Below are positions 54,277 to 62,389 of a DNA stretch of 64,000 nucleotides, in pieces (position 1 is the stretch's first letter; each line of letters starts with the position of its first letter). The notes under the pieces were generated by a model that made no database searches, had not been told where the DNA came from, and worked only from the letters and a program-made list of their open reading frames with translations. Made by a program: the position numbers and the translations under genes. Source of the stretch: an uncultured Bacteroidia bacterium (lineage in GTDB: Bacteria; Bacteroidota; Bacteroidia; NS11-12g; UBA955); NCBI GenBank assembly GCA_943788195.1, contig CALSPH010000001.1, positions 309,673-373,672 on the forward strand. Direction: 5' to 3'.

Positions 54277-54284
54277 TATTTTTG
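54277..54284 (+). promoter_or_regulatory. -7 promoter box of glycosyltransferase
   Basis: TATTTTTG, then ACCCACC and ATG 54292. Nearly leaderless. Confidence 0.5.
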
Positions 54285-54291
54285 ACCCACC

Positions 54292-55119
54292 ATGTTTTCT
54301 ATTCTCATACCCACTTGGGATAATCTTGATTACCTACAAACTTGTATCCAATCGATTCATGAGCACAGTGGTATTCAACATCAAATTTTGGTGCATGTGA
54401 ATGGTGCAGATCAAAAAACCTTGAGTTATTTACAGGAGGAACAGATTGAGCATACCCAAAGTCCTGAAAACATTGGAATTTGCAAAGCCCTTAATCTTTT
54501 GGCTACTAAAGTGAAGCACAATTACATTGTTTACATGAATGATGATATGTATGCTTTACCCCGATGGGATGAAGCCTTAATTAAAGAAATTGAAGCCTTG
54601 GGAACCGATGATTTTTATCTCAGTGCAACCATGATTGAGCCCAAAAAAGGGGGACACAATTGCATGATCTCTCCTCATGACTATGGCGATATTCAATCTG
54701 AATTTCGGATCAAAGACCTTATTGCAGAATTCAAGGACCTGCCGTTTTACGATTGGAACGGAGCCAGTTGGCCACCTGCAGTGGTGCATAAAAAATGGTG
54801 GGATAAAGTAGGTGGGTATAGCGAAGAGTTTAGTCCAGGCTTATACTCCGATCCCGATTTTTCCATGAAACTATGGCAGGAGGGAATTCGAATTTTTAAA
54901 GGGGTGAGTGCAAGCAGAGTATACCATTTTCAAAGCAAATCATTGCACCGGGTTAAGCTGAACAATGGCAACAAGCAGTTCAAACAAAAATGGGGCATTG
55001 CCGCTTCCTATTTCTATAAAAACTACCTGCAACTGGGCACTCCTTACTTAGGTCCATTACCTGAAATTGAAAAAGGACTACGCTATTATTGGGCACGCTT
55101 AAAGGCGAAGTTTGGGTGA
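54292..55119 (+). CDS. family 2 glycosyltransferase
   Basis: A 275-residue GT-A enzyme that transfers a sugar from a nucleotide donor. It starts FSILIPTWDNLDYLQTCIQSI with no leader. The metal-binding acidic motif is YIVYMNDDMYALPRWDEAL. The acceptor-side motif is WPPAVVHKKWWDKVGGYSEEFSPGLYSDPDFSMKLWQ, where the Asp-Pro-Asp is typical for GT2 of this form. No membrane segments. No polysaccharide cluster is nearby, so the product is unknown. It is the last normal gene before an accessory stretch of gene remnants. Confidence 0.85.
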   Translation: MFSILIPTWDNLDYLQTCIQSIHEHSGIQHQILVHVNGADQKTLSYLQEEQIEHTQSPENIGICKALNLLATKVKHNYIVYMNDDMYALPRWDEALIKEIEALGTDDFYLSATMIEPKKGGHNCMISPHDYGDIQSEFRIKDLIAEFKDLPFYDWNGASWPPAVVHKKWWDKVGGYSEEFSPGLYSDPDFSMKLWQEGIRIFKGVSASRVYHFQSKSLHRVKLNNGNKQFKQKWGIAASYFYKNYLQLGTPYLGPLPEIEKGLRYYWARLKAKFG

Positions 55120-55227
55120 ATGTTTTATCGAACATTACACTCACAAATAAAAATAGTGCACTCATAAAACGCGATGTGCTGCATTCATAATTGATCTATA
55201 CTTTCGATTGAGTAAAGAAAAAATATT

Positions 55228-55684
55228 ATGGAAAATTTAACCCTATTAACCATTTGTGGGCTATCTGCCGAATCGCAGTGCTGTTTCTACCCATGAAATC
55301 GATATTCAGAATGATTTTAACACCACCGCATTTGACTCCGTATTTATTTACATATCTACTTCGTTTAAGAACACAGCCGACACCCTTACGTTGTCCAATA
55401 TTGCCTTTGATTATACTACAGATTTAAAGCGTTTTCCAATTGACGCGAAAGGTCTTAACTATAATATACAGCTATCTTCAAAAGGCTTGCAAGTGACTAA
55501 TGGTTCTCCGAATGCCAAAACTGTGATGGTTTACAACATCTCAGGTCAGCTGATAAAGAAAACACAAATGAATGATCAAGTCCTGATTCAAGGACTTCTT
55601 CCTTCAACCATTTACATCGTGAAAATTATTGATACCCAAAATTTTACTATATTTACAACAAAACACACTTATTATGTTCCTTAA
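55228..55684 (+). pseudogene. remnant of a T9SS-sorted secreted protein
   Basis: ATG 55228 begins ENLTLLTICG, a start typical of a Bacteroidota signal peptide. After about ten codons the reading jumps frame into an open segment from 55256 that encodes the end of a beta-sandwich (FDSVFIYISTSFKNTADTLTLSNIAFDY). A short type A sorting-domain-like tail follows (NAKTVMVYNISGQLIKKTQ ... GLLPSTIYIVKI). The body between is missing, so this looks like an internal deletion that left both gene ends. 55120-55227 contains nothing else I recognise. Confidence 0.55.
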
Positions 55685-56216
55685 TAAAATACTCCTTAAC
55701 AAAGTAGACTTTTTGTTACTATTTGTCTTGATGTCATTTACTTACCTGTTAGGTAATAGCTATATGCTTATCCTAATTGCAGTCAGTGCAGCGACCCTTT
55801 ACTTTGGGCAGTTTTATTTGTGGACCGCCCAGTTATCTGATGATACCAATGATAAACTAGGTCCTGCGATTGAGTTTAGGAAAAATGCATTCTGCATGAG
55901 TCAAAGGTTGTTTGCAATTAGGGCTGACAAGAACAAACTAAAGGCTTCATACCTATACTACGAATTAACGAACGGCCATGGCTATTATCAAATTCAAGGA
56001 AGTTTGTCCGGTAGTACTGTTTTCGGTATAAGACAAGACGTGCTTAGGACTATTAAAGTAGTTATCCCGAAATATGAAATTCAGGATGAATTTGATAAAA
56101 AAGTTCTTCCTATGTTGAAAAAGATTAAAGTGATAGAAAAAGAAAATCTAAAACTAGCCGAACTAAGAGATTGGTTATTACCAATGCTAATGAATGGGCA
56201 AGTTAAAGTGAATTAA
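55674..56216 (+). pseudogene. chimeric remnant: membrane segment fused to C-terminus of type I restriction specificity subunit
   Basis: The ORF from ATG 55674 (about 180 residues) has two unlike halves. Residues ~1-50 are two membrane helices (KVDFLLLFVLMSFTYLLGN, MLILIAVSAATLYFGQFYLW). From about residue 70 it reads like the second target-recognition domain and distal conserved helix of HsdS: NAFCMSQRLFAIRAD, LKASYLYYELTNGHGYYQIQGS, TVFGIRQDVLRTIKVVIPK and a terminal LRDWLLPMLMNGQVKV. HsdS normally has two TRDs and two helices in ~400 residues; the first half is absent. hsdM and hsdR are also absent. It probably formed by deletion through a type I restriction locus; function unlikely. Confidence 0.65.
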
Positions 56217-56233
56217 AAAATTAAAGAAGATAT

Positions 56234-58309
56234 ATGAAGGCATCCTCAGCGAATCTATTAAGTGTAATAAAAGGGCCAAAGCAATTTGTTATCCCTATCT
56301 ATCAGCGAACGTATAGTTGGCAAATTGCGCAATGCGAAAAGCTATTAAAAGACATTATCCGTATCAGTAAAGATCCTTCTGTACCGGGTCATTTTATTGG
56401 GTCAATCGTTTATTTCCAAGAGGGTATTCATACGGTGTCAGATGTTCCCGAGTTGTTAGTAATAGATGGTCAACAACGCTTAACTACGGTGTCCATTTTA
56501 ATTGCGGCAATGGCTGAATTCATTAAGGACAATGACGTTGAAATTGAAACGAGCTTTACAAAACTTCAAAATTACTATTTACTTAACGCTGAGGAAGAAG
56601 GTAATTTAAGGTACAAGTTATTGCTAACGAGAAGAGATAAAGAAACGCTGATAGATTTGATTAAAGGAGTTCCGTTTAGGGAAAATCACTCCCAACGAGT
56701 AATAGAAAACTTCAACTACTTTAAGGATAAAATTAATAAGGAGAATGCAGTAGATATTTATAATGGCATTCAACGTCTCTTCATAGTAGATGTAGCCCTA
56801 GAAAAAGACAAGGATAATCCGCAACTTATATTTGAAAGCTTAAATAGTACAGGGTTGGATCTGTCTCACGCTGATTTGATTCGGAATTATATTCTAATGG
56901 GGCAAGAAGTCAACCTTCAGAACGAATTGTACGAGCGTTTTTGGTATCCTATGGAGCAAAGCTATGGGAATGATTATTCCGCCTATTTCGATTGGTTTAT
57001 GAGAGATTATCTGTCTGTAAAAACCGGATCTATTCCGAAAATAGGAATGGTCTATGAATCCTTTAAGAATTATGTACAAGGAGATAGCGCTCCTGAATCC
57101 ATTACAGAGGTTGTAGAGGACATTTACAAGTTCTCGAATCACTACGTTAATATTGTATTGCATAAGGAAAATGATACAGATATAAGAGGAGCGTTTAAGA
57201 GTATCTCTAAATTGAAAGTTGATGTAAGTTATCCGTATTTCTTACCCATTTACAATGATTATGCAAACGAAGTAATCTCTAAGTCGGAGTTGTTAGAAAT
57301 TATAGGTTTAGTAGAGAGTTATGTATTCAGAAGAGCTATTTGCGGAATCCCCACGAATAGTATGAATAAGACCTTCTCTAATTTGTATAAATCGGTTCAA
57401 AAAGATCGATACGTAGAGAGTGTAAAAGCTTCACTTCAATTACTAGAAAGCTACAAACGTTTTCCTTCGGATTCGGAATTTGAAAAAGAGATTGTATTAA
57501 AGGATGTTTACAATTTCAGAAGTAGAAATTACTTGCTGAGTAAATTGGAAAACTATAAACGAAAAGAATTGGTAAACGTGGACAATTACACGATAGAACA
57601 CGTGATGCCTCAAAACCCGAATCTGTCTGAAGAATGGAGAACGATGCTTGGAGAGAACTGGAAGGTAATTCAAGAGAACTATTTACATACAATTGGTAAT
57701 CTTACGTTGACAGGATATAATTCAGAACTTTCAGATCGTCCTTTTGGTCAAAAGAAAACGATAGAAGGAGGCTTCAATGATTCTCCGATACGTCTAAACG
57801 ACTTCTTTAGAAGAGCTGAGATATGGCGAGAAGAAGAAATCCTCACTAGAGCGAAAGAACTGGCTGCTAAGGCTACCGGAATATGGATATCGCCAGACTT
57901 AAACGATGAGCAACTCGAGTACTATAAGCCGGAAGAGAAATCTTCTGCTACCTACTCCGTTGATTCTTATGACTACCTTAAAGGAGATATGATCGAATTG
58001 TACGAAGCTTTGAAAAAGCGAATACTAAATATCGATTCGTCCGTACATGAAGAATATAAGAAATTGTATATCGCCTATAAGTCATCTACAAACTTTGTAG
58101 ATATCGTGCCTCAGAAATCGAGATTAAGGCTATCGCTAAATATTCCATTTGCGAGTATTATAGATCCTAAGGGCTATTGTAAAGACATCACCGACTTAGG
58201 ACGTTGGGGAAATGGAGACGTTGAAGTTGGATTTGAAAATCTGAATCAACTAGACGATGTAATGGAGCTAATAGAGCAAGCCTTTGACAAGCAAATGGAA
58301 GCGGTATAG
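56234..58309 (+). CDS. GmrSD-like DUF262/DUF1524 protein with DUF5655 C-terminus
   Basis: A 691-residue protein. DUF262 at the N-terminus has FVIPIYQRTYSWQ and VIDGQQRLTTVSILIAA (~77-90), a ParB-like NTPase/DNA-nicking fold. A long helical middle follows, then DUF1524 with the HNH nuclease residues in TIEHVMPQNPNL (~453) and YLHTIGNLTLTGYNSELSD. The last ~110 residues (YLKGDMIELYEALKKRI ... IPFASIIDPKGYCKDITDLGRWGNGDVEVGF) match the small DUF5655 domain often attached. GmrSD-type proteins are type IV restriction factors against modified phage DNA. All motifs appear intact. It begins 18 nt after the HsdS remnant, consistent with survival from a type I restriction locus. Confidence 0.85.
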   Translation: MKASSANLLSVIKGPKQFVIPIYQRTYSWQIAQCEKLLKDIIRISKDPSVPGHFIGSIVYFQEGIHTVSDVPELLVIDGQQRLTTVSILIAAMAEFIKDNDVEIETSFTKLQNYYLLNAEEEGNLRYKLLLTRRDKETLIDLIKGVPFRENHSQRVIENFNYFKDKINKENAVDIYNGIQRLFIVDVALEKDKDNPQLIFESLNSTGLDLSHADLIRNYILMGQEVNLQNELYERFWYPMEQSYGNDYSAYFDWFMRDYLSVKTGSIPKIGMVYESFKNYVQGDSAPESITEVVEDIYKFSNHYVNIVLHKENDTDIRGAFKSISKLKVDVSYPYFLPIYNDYANEVISKSELLEIIGLVESYVFRRAICGIPTNSMNKTFSNLYKSVQKDRYVESVKASLQLLESYKRFPSDSEFEKEIVLKDVYNFRSRNYLLSKLENYKRKELVNVDNYTIEHVMPQNPNLSEEWRTMLGENWKVIQENYLHTIGNLTLTGYNSELSDRPFGQKKTIEGGFNDSPIRLNDFFRRAEIWREEEILTRAKELAAKATGIWISPDLNDEQLEYYKPEEKSSATYSVDSYDYLKGDMIELYEALKKRILNIDSSVHEEYKKLYIAYKSSTNFVDIVPQKSRLRLSLNIPFASIIDPKGYCKDITDLGRWGNGDVEVGFENLNQLDDVMELIEQAFDKQMEAV

Positions 58310-58365
58310 TGTAAATAGAACTCCTATTTATTTCGCTTTTCAGCCGTTTGTTTTTACTTGATTCC

Positions 58366-58408
58366 ACCCCGTCAAATTTATCGGGGGTCGTTTTCGGGGT
58401 CTTTTTTT
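58366..58408 (+). terminator. hairpin with T tract after the GmrSD-like gene
   Basis: ACCCCG (58366-58371) can pair with CGGGGT (58395-58400), followed by C and seven T. The intervening bases also hold a direct repeat GGGGTC (58384-58389 and 58396-58401). It is a weak terminator candidate; the direct repeat could alternatively be an old integrase arm site. Confidence 0.35.
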
Positions 58409-58444
58409 AACGATACCTCTAGGGGAGAAAAGTATATAAACTAA

Positions 58445-58471
58445 AAAAGCCTTAGTAAAACTAAGGCTTTT
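58445..58471. terminator. bidirectional terminator
   Basis: AAAAGCCTTAG / CTAAGGCTTTT with a 5-nt loop (TAAAA). Located between the plus-strand GmrSD-like gene and the minus-strand tRNA, so it can serve both. Confidence 0.75.
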
Positions 58472-58505
58472 AAAGGCTTTGCGTGGATTTTTAAGTTCCA
58501 CTTAG

Positions 58506-58579
58506 CGGTCCGGACGGGGCTCGAACCCGCGACCCCCTGCGTGACAGGCAGGTATTCTAACCAACTGAACTACCGAACC
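58506..58579 (-). tRNA. tRNA-Asp (anticodon GTC)
   Basis: On the minus strand the 74-nt sequence folds as a standard cloverleaf. Acceptor stem GGTTCGG / CCGGACC with discriminator G; D arm with AGTTCAGTTGGTTAGAAT; anticodon stem CCTGC / GCAGG around loop CTGTCAC (anticodon GTC); T arm GCGGG-TTCGAGC-CCCGT. The 3' CCA is not encoded. Its 3' end faces the accessory region. Confidence 0.95.
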
Positions 58580-58658
58580 GTAATTCCCTCAATATTTGTC
58601 GAGGGCTGCAAATATAAGTGGCTTTCAATTAATTATTCAAAAAAAAGTTGCAGAATTT

Positions 58659-59318
58659 TTATTGCACAAATTGCCACATCAAAACGGGTCTTTTGGCCGA
58701 TTGAATTAAGCTATCCAAAACTCCCATGGAACGGTTGCTCACCGCAGGGCAACCCCAGCCCTCAGGTGTTCCTGCAGGATAAATTTCTTGATCAGAAATA
58801 GCTTCCCAAGAATGCAATACAATAGTTCTTTTTAGCGCATTGTTATTGGAAGAGTCTAACCCATGAAGCAAATAGTTCACCTTAATTCCCCACTGACTTA
58901 CCCCTCTTTTACCTATCCGATATTTGCCTAACGAAGAGCAATGGCTCTCTGGCACATTGCTGAATTTCCCTTTCTTCTTACTTAAATCCATGCCCCAAGG
59001 TTTGTTGCCACAGCCATGACTTACTAAAAAACTATAGTCAATGAAACTATCCACCAAATTCCAAATAAGCAGTCGATATGCACCGGAATGCCTGCCCATA
59101 TCCGCCAAAATACACCAACTTTTATTTAAGCCCTTTTTATTGCAGAACTTCAAAGCTTCAATATGCTTGGTTAAATAACCTAGGGTGTCCAATTGCATTT
59201 TCTTGAAGTCATGAGAGCTTTCTAGCTTTTTTTGCACGGATACCAGAAGGGTGTTTTTGCCTTGAAAAAGCAGAAAGCTTAGTAACAAACAGATTAACCC
59301 AAGAAAGACTTTAGTCAT
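58659..59318 (-). CDS. murein L,D-transpeptidase catalytic-domain protein (YkuD_2 type)
   Basis: A 219-residue exported protein with an N-terminal hydrophobic signal (LGLICLLLSFLLFQG). The catalytic part contains CILADMGRHSGAYRLLIW, FLVSHGCGNKPWG and the active-site region TPEGWGCPAVSNRSMGVLDSL (catalytic Cys in the S/GxGCPA motif), typical of the 'murein L,D-transpeptidase catalytic domain family' of Bacteroidota. Such enzymes form 3-3 crosslinks or anchor proteins to peptidoglycan. The ATG directly follows the stop of the exonuclease gene, so the pair is co-transcribed. Confidence 0.85.
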   Translation of the reverse strand: MTKVFLGLICLLLSFLLFQGKNTLLVSVQKKLESSHDFKKMQLDTLGYLTKHIEALKFCNKKGLNKSWCILADMGRHSGAYRLLIWNLVDSFIDYSFLVSHGCGNKPWGMDLSKKKGKFSNVPESHCSSLGKYRIGKRGVSQWGIKVNYLLHGLDSSNNNALKRTIVLHSWEAISDQEIYPAGTPEGWGCPAVSNRSMGVLDSLIQSAKRPVLMWQFVQ

Positions 59319-60023
59319 TTACTTTATTTCGATATTGCCCGGTAGAATGCCTTGATTCAAATGCATTTTGGCCAGTAGCTGTGCTGTTGTAACGACATCT
59401 TTTTTGCAATATTGTGCGATGCGTTCTAAATTACCTTCTTCATAATAGACTTGTGCTACTTGGCTTCCGTCAATATCATCCTTAGGAGTTTCAATTCCCA
59501 ATAATGCAGCCAATAATTCTAGGGACGTATAACTTTTATAATCGCCAAATTTCCAAAATTCCATGGTATCTAAATGTTGAACTTCCCAGGGTTTTTTACC
59601 TGACAGGTTGAGGATAAAGGGTAACTTAATTTGATTGACCACCATCCTTCTACATAAATAGGGGTAATCAAACTCTTTACCGTTGTGAGCAGCCAGTAAA
59701 TGTGTTTTTCGATTATAATGCTTTCTTAAAAATGAACTGAATTCCTTAAGCAGCTCCTTTTCATCTTGACTTTGAAACGATTTTACCCTCAAACGCAAAT
59801 GGTCTCCTTGATAAAAATAAACCCCAACTCCAATACAAACAATTTTTCCAAACTCAGCATATATGCCTGCCCGATCATAAACTTCAGAGGCTCTTTTCTC
59901 CTTTGCTATCCGTTCAGCCTTCTTGGTCCATAGTTTTTGCCATGTTTCGTCCAACTCGCTAAAATTGGAAGTTGCCGGAACGGTTTCAATATCGATTACC
60001 AAAACATTTTCTAAATCTAACAT
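59319..60023 (-). CDS. 3'-5' exonuclease, DEDD (PolB-like) family
   Basis: A protein of about 234 residues with the RNase H-like exonuclease motifs. ExoI is VLVIDIETVP (Asp, Glu), ExoII LLAAHNGKEFDYPYLCRRM (Asp) and ExoIII ERIAQYCKKDVVTTAQL (Asp). These hold two metal ions for 3'-end hydrolysis. The arrangement resembles the predicted PolB-like 3'-5' exonucleases of Bacteroidota. I choose ATG 60023 (MLDLEN) because a -7 box lies 6 nt upstream and the longer TTG start at 60032 would overlap that box. Substrate (DNA or RNA) unknown. Confidence 0.82.
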   Translation of the reverse strand: MLDLENVLVIDIETVPATSNFSELDETWQKLWTKKAERIAKEKRASEVYDRAGIYAEFGKIVCIGVGVYFYQGDHLRLRVKSFQSQDEKELLKEFSSFLRKHYNRKTHLLAAHNGKEFDYPYLCRRMVVNQIKLPFILNLSGKKPWEVQHLDTMEFWKFGDYKSYTSLELLAALLGIETPKDDIDGSQVAQVYYEEGNLERIAQYCKKDVVTTAQLLAKMHLNQGILPGNIEIK

Positions 60024-60029
60024 ACTACT

Positions 60030-60037
60030 CAAATTTA
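60030..60037 (-). promoter_or_regulatory. -7 promoter box of exonuclease gene
   Basis: TAAATTTG on the minus strand, then AGTAGT and ATG 60023. Confidence 0.5.
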
Positions 60038-60083
60038 GTTCAAAATGATTTTAAATGATGCTCATAAACTACTTAAAACAAAA

Positions 60084-60114
60084 AAATCCATCCGCCAGTG
60101 GGCGAATGGATTTT
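60084..60114 (-). terminator. Rho-independent terminator of the DUF2853 gene
   Basis: Stem AATCCATCCGCC / GGCGAATGGATT (one mismatch) around AGTG. On the minus strand it is followed by a T tract, 21 nt past the DUF2853 stop. Confidence 0.8.
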
Positions 60115-60134
60115 CTGTTGTTAACTATTTGTGC

Positions 60135-60470
60135 TTAGTAAGCTGACTCTTTACCAAACTTTTTAACCAATAAATAATAGAACATTGCTCTATATTTATT
60201 GCGGTTGCTTGCTCCTAAAGTTTCAATCGCTTCTGCTATTCCACCATCTAAATCATCACTATCAGAAAGACCTAATTTTCCTTTTAGGAAATTATTCTTA
60301 ACTGTGTCCAACTCTGACTCATCAGATGCAGCAACGGTAGATGCATCTTTGTTGTAAATTGCTGGACCTAAACCTCTTGCTACTTTTTCTAAGAGATCAG
60401 CATCGTAGGATACGCCTAATTTGTCGAATTCTGCTTTGTAAGTGTCAACGCACTCTTGTAAACTTGCCAT
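60135..60470 (-). CDS. DUF2853 family protein
   Basis: A 111-residue small acidic, helical, soluble protein. It matches the DUF2853 pattern: a C-x(4)-Y-x-x-E-F start (CVDTYKAEFDKLGVSYD), LEKVARGLGPAIYNKDASTVA, the LDTVKNNFLKGKLGL helix and a terminal KYRAMFYYLLVKKFGKE. Members are common in Bacteroidota and often abundant, but no function is established. A single-gene unit: promoter box 30 nt upstream (60501-60508) and a strong terminator downstream. Confidence 0.85.
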   Translation of the reverse strand: MASLQECVDTYKAEFDKLGVSYDADLLEKVARGLGPAIYNKDASTVAASDESELDTVKNNFLKGKLGLSDSDDLDGGIAEAIETLGASNRNKYRAMFYYLLVKKFGKESAY

Positions 60471-60500
60471 AATTTTATTTTTGTGTTTGTGTTATACGCA

Positions 60501-60508
60501 CAAATTTA
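60501..60508 (-). promoter_or_regulatory. -7 promoter box of DUF2853 gene
   Basis: TAAATTTG on the minus strand, 30 nt before ATG 60470. Confidence 0.45.
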
Positions 60509-60572
60509 CAAAAAGTATACCATCTATGCCAAACTTAGAACGATTGCACATTATAAAAAAAGTAAACTAAAT

Positions 60573-61568
60573 CTAATTCTTATTTTGAGCGAATGTTCTG
60601 CCATGTTTGTCTTCGTACAATCGCTCTTTGGGCAAATTCTTAAAATATGAATAGGTTATCGCTAATCCTTCTGCACGAGATACTTTTGGTTGCCAGTCTA
60701 ATTCTTTAATCGCTTTGGTAATATCGGGTTGACGCTGTTTCGGATCGTCCATTGGCAAGTCTTTGTAAACCACCTTCTGATCGGTTCCTGTTAATTGAAT
60801 AATCTCTTCGGCAAATTCACTTATGCTAATTTCATCGGGATTACCAATATTAACCGGTGTGGCACAATCACTCATTAACAAGCGATAAATACCTTCAATT
60901 AAATCATCCACATAACAAAATGATCGGGTTTGAGAGCCATCTCCAAAAACGGTAATATCCTCTCCTCTCAAGGCTTGTCCAATAAAGGCAGGTAAAACCC
61001 TTCCATCATTCAAACGCATTCTCGGGCCATATGTATTAAAAATTCGTACAATTCGGGTCTCTAAACCATGGTAGGTATGATAAGCCATGGTAATCGCTTC
61101 TTGAAATCGTTTTGCCTCATCATAAACCCCTCTCGGTCCAACTGGATTTACATTGCCCCAGTAATCCTCCGTCTGAGGATGAACTAAAGGGTCACCATAT
61201 ACTTCGCTGGTACTTGCAATTAATATGCGCGCATTTTTAGCTTTAGCCAAACCAAGGCAATTGTGCACGCCCAATGAACCTACTTTTAAGGTCTGGATAG
61301 GAATTTTCAAATAATCAATCGGACTAGCAGGACTGGCAAAGTGTAGAATGTAGTCTAATTCGCCAGGGATGTGAACAAATTTAGATACATCGTGATGGTA
61401 GAAAGAAAAATTCTCCTTGCCGAATAGGTGTTCAATATTTCGAATATCACCTGTGATGAGGTTATCCATTGCACATACTTCAAACCCTTTTGAAACGAAA
61501 TGGTCACACAAATGAGAACCCAAAAACCCTGCTGCACCTGTTATTAAAACTTTTTTGCCTTTTGCCAT
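60573..61568 (-). CDS. UDP-glucuronate decarboxylase (UDP-xylose synthase) family
   Basis: A protein of about 331 residues, an extended SDR. NAD-binding [19 protein letters not shown]; the [19 protein letters not shown] segment specific to UXS/ArnA-type decarboxylases; catalytic Ser/Tyr/Lys in STSEVYG and [20 protein letters not shown] and [16 protein letters not shown]. It converts UDP-glucuronic acid to UDP-xylose with CO2 release, supplying precursor for surface sugars. I choose ATG 61568 over 61622 because the added 18 residues are not family-like and a promoter box lies between. No polysaccharide cluster is adjacent. Confidence 0.9.
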   Translation of the reverse strand: MAKGKKVLITGAAGFLGSHLCDHFVSKGFEVCAMDNLITGDIRNIEHLFGKENFSFYHHDVSKFVHIPGELDYILHFASPASPIDYLKIPIQTLKVGSLGVHNCLGLAKAKNARILIASTSEVYGDPLVHPQTEDYWGNVNPVGPRGVYDEAKRFQEAITMAYHTYHGLETRIVRIFNTYGPRMRLNDGRVLPAFIGQALRGEDITVFGDGSQTRSFCYVDDLIEGIYRLLMSDCATPVNIGNPDEISISEFAEEIIQLTGTDQKVVYKDLPMDDPKQRQPDITKAIKELDWQPKVSRAEGLAITYSYFKNLPKERLYEDKHGRTFAQNKN

Positions 61569-61573
61569 TGGCG

Positions 61574-61581
61574 CAAAGGTA
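61574..61581 (-). promoter_or_regulatory. -7 promoter box of UDP-glucuronate decarboxylase gene
   Basis: TACCTTTG on the minus strand, then CGCCA and ATG 61568. Nearly leaderless. Confidence 0.5.
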
Positions 61582-61650
61582 GGAATTTTATTGATGCACT
61601 GTTGTATTCTGAAAGATGGCATAACGCACTAAGGTATAAACACAAATAAC

Positions 61651-61658
61651 TACATTTG
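61651..61658 (+). promoter_or_regulatory. -7 promoter box of pssA
   Basis: TACATTTG, 16 nt before ATG 61675. Confidence 0.5.
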
Positions 61659-61674
61659 CCTTTCACATCCTCAA

Positions 61675-62385
61675 ATGAACTGGCTCAAAAACAATCTGGC
61701 AAATCTATTTACCTCAGGAAATCTACTCTGTGGTTTTATTGGAATTATCATGGTGCTTCAAGGTCCGGTTGAATGGGCGTTTTGGATGATGTTACTTGCG
61801 GCATTGCTTGATTTTTTAGATGGTTTTGTAGCACGCTTAACCAAAACTACCAGCAAAATTGGAGCAGATCTAGATTCTTTAGCAGATATGGTCACATTTG
61901 GTGTTTTGCCTGGGATTATGGTCTACACCATATTGCCTTGTGATTATAATTGGCTCGCTGCATTAATCCCTATCATAAGTGCTTGGCGCTTGGCAAAATT
62001 TAATAATGACCAACGTCCTTCCGGTTCCTTTTATGGTTTGCCTACACCAGCTAATGCAATCTGCCTTGGGGGCCTTTTTGCAGCAGACCAATATTGGTCA
62101 AGCAAGTTGGATGGATTAAATCAATGGATCGATTTTTCTCAGATTCACGTTTGGGTAATTCCATACCTCATTCTATCAAGCTATTTAATGGTATCTAATG
62201 TAAAATTACTGAGCAATAAAATATCCGGATTTAGTCTCTCAAAATACAAATGGCATCTCATCGTTCTGGTTATTGGCACAATCCTCATTTTATTCTTTGG
62301 ATACTTAGGTATAAGCTTAGCTATAATTTCTTATGTGCTTATCTCAATATTTGCTACATTTGCATCTCCAAAAATAGCAGAATAA
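61675..62385 (+). CDS. pssA: CDP-diacylglycerol-serine O-phosphatidyltransferase
   Basis: A 236-residue membrane protein with about seven helices. The CDP-alcohol phosphatidyltransferase motif D-x2-D-G-x2-A-R-x8-G-x3-D-x3-D is seen in LLDFLDGFVARLTKTTSKIG followed by ADLDSLADMVTFGVLPG. Together with the N-terminal NLANLFTSGNLLCGFIGI and ISAWRLAKFNNDQRPSGSFYGLPTPANA it points to phosphatidylserine synthase, the first step toward phosphatidylethanolamine. The psd partner is not in this window. purS follows after 4 nt. Confidence 0.9.
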   Translation: MNWLKNNLANLFTSGNLLCGFIGIIMVLQGPVEWAFWMMLLAALLDFLDGFVARLTKTTSKIGADLDSLADMVTFGVLPGIMVYTILPCDYNWLAALIPIISAWRLAKFNNDQRPSGSFYGLPTPANAICLGGLFAADQYWSSKLDGLNQWIDFSQIHVWVIPYLILSSYLMVSNVKLLSNKISGFSLSKYKWHLIVLVIGTILILFFGYLGISLAIISYVLISIFATFASPKIAE

Positions 62386-62389
62386 TATC

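Noticed and set aside
58506-58579. tRNA-Asp as the current attachment site of the accessory region 55.1-58.5 kb.
   Set aside because: I found no second copy of the tRNA 3' end on the far side of the region and no integrase within it.
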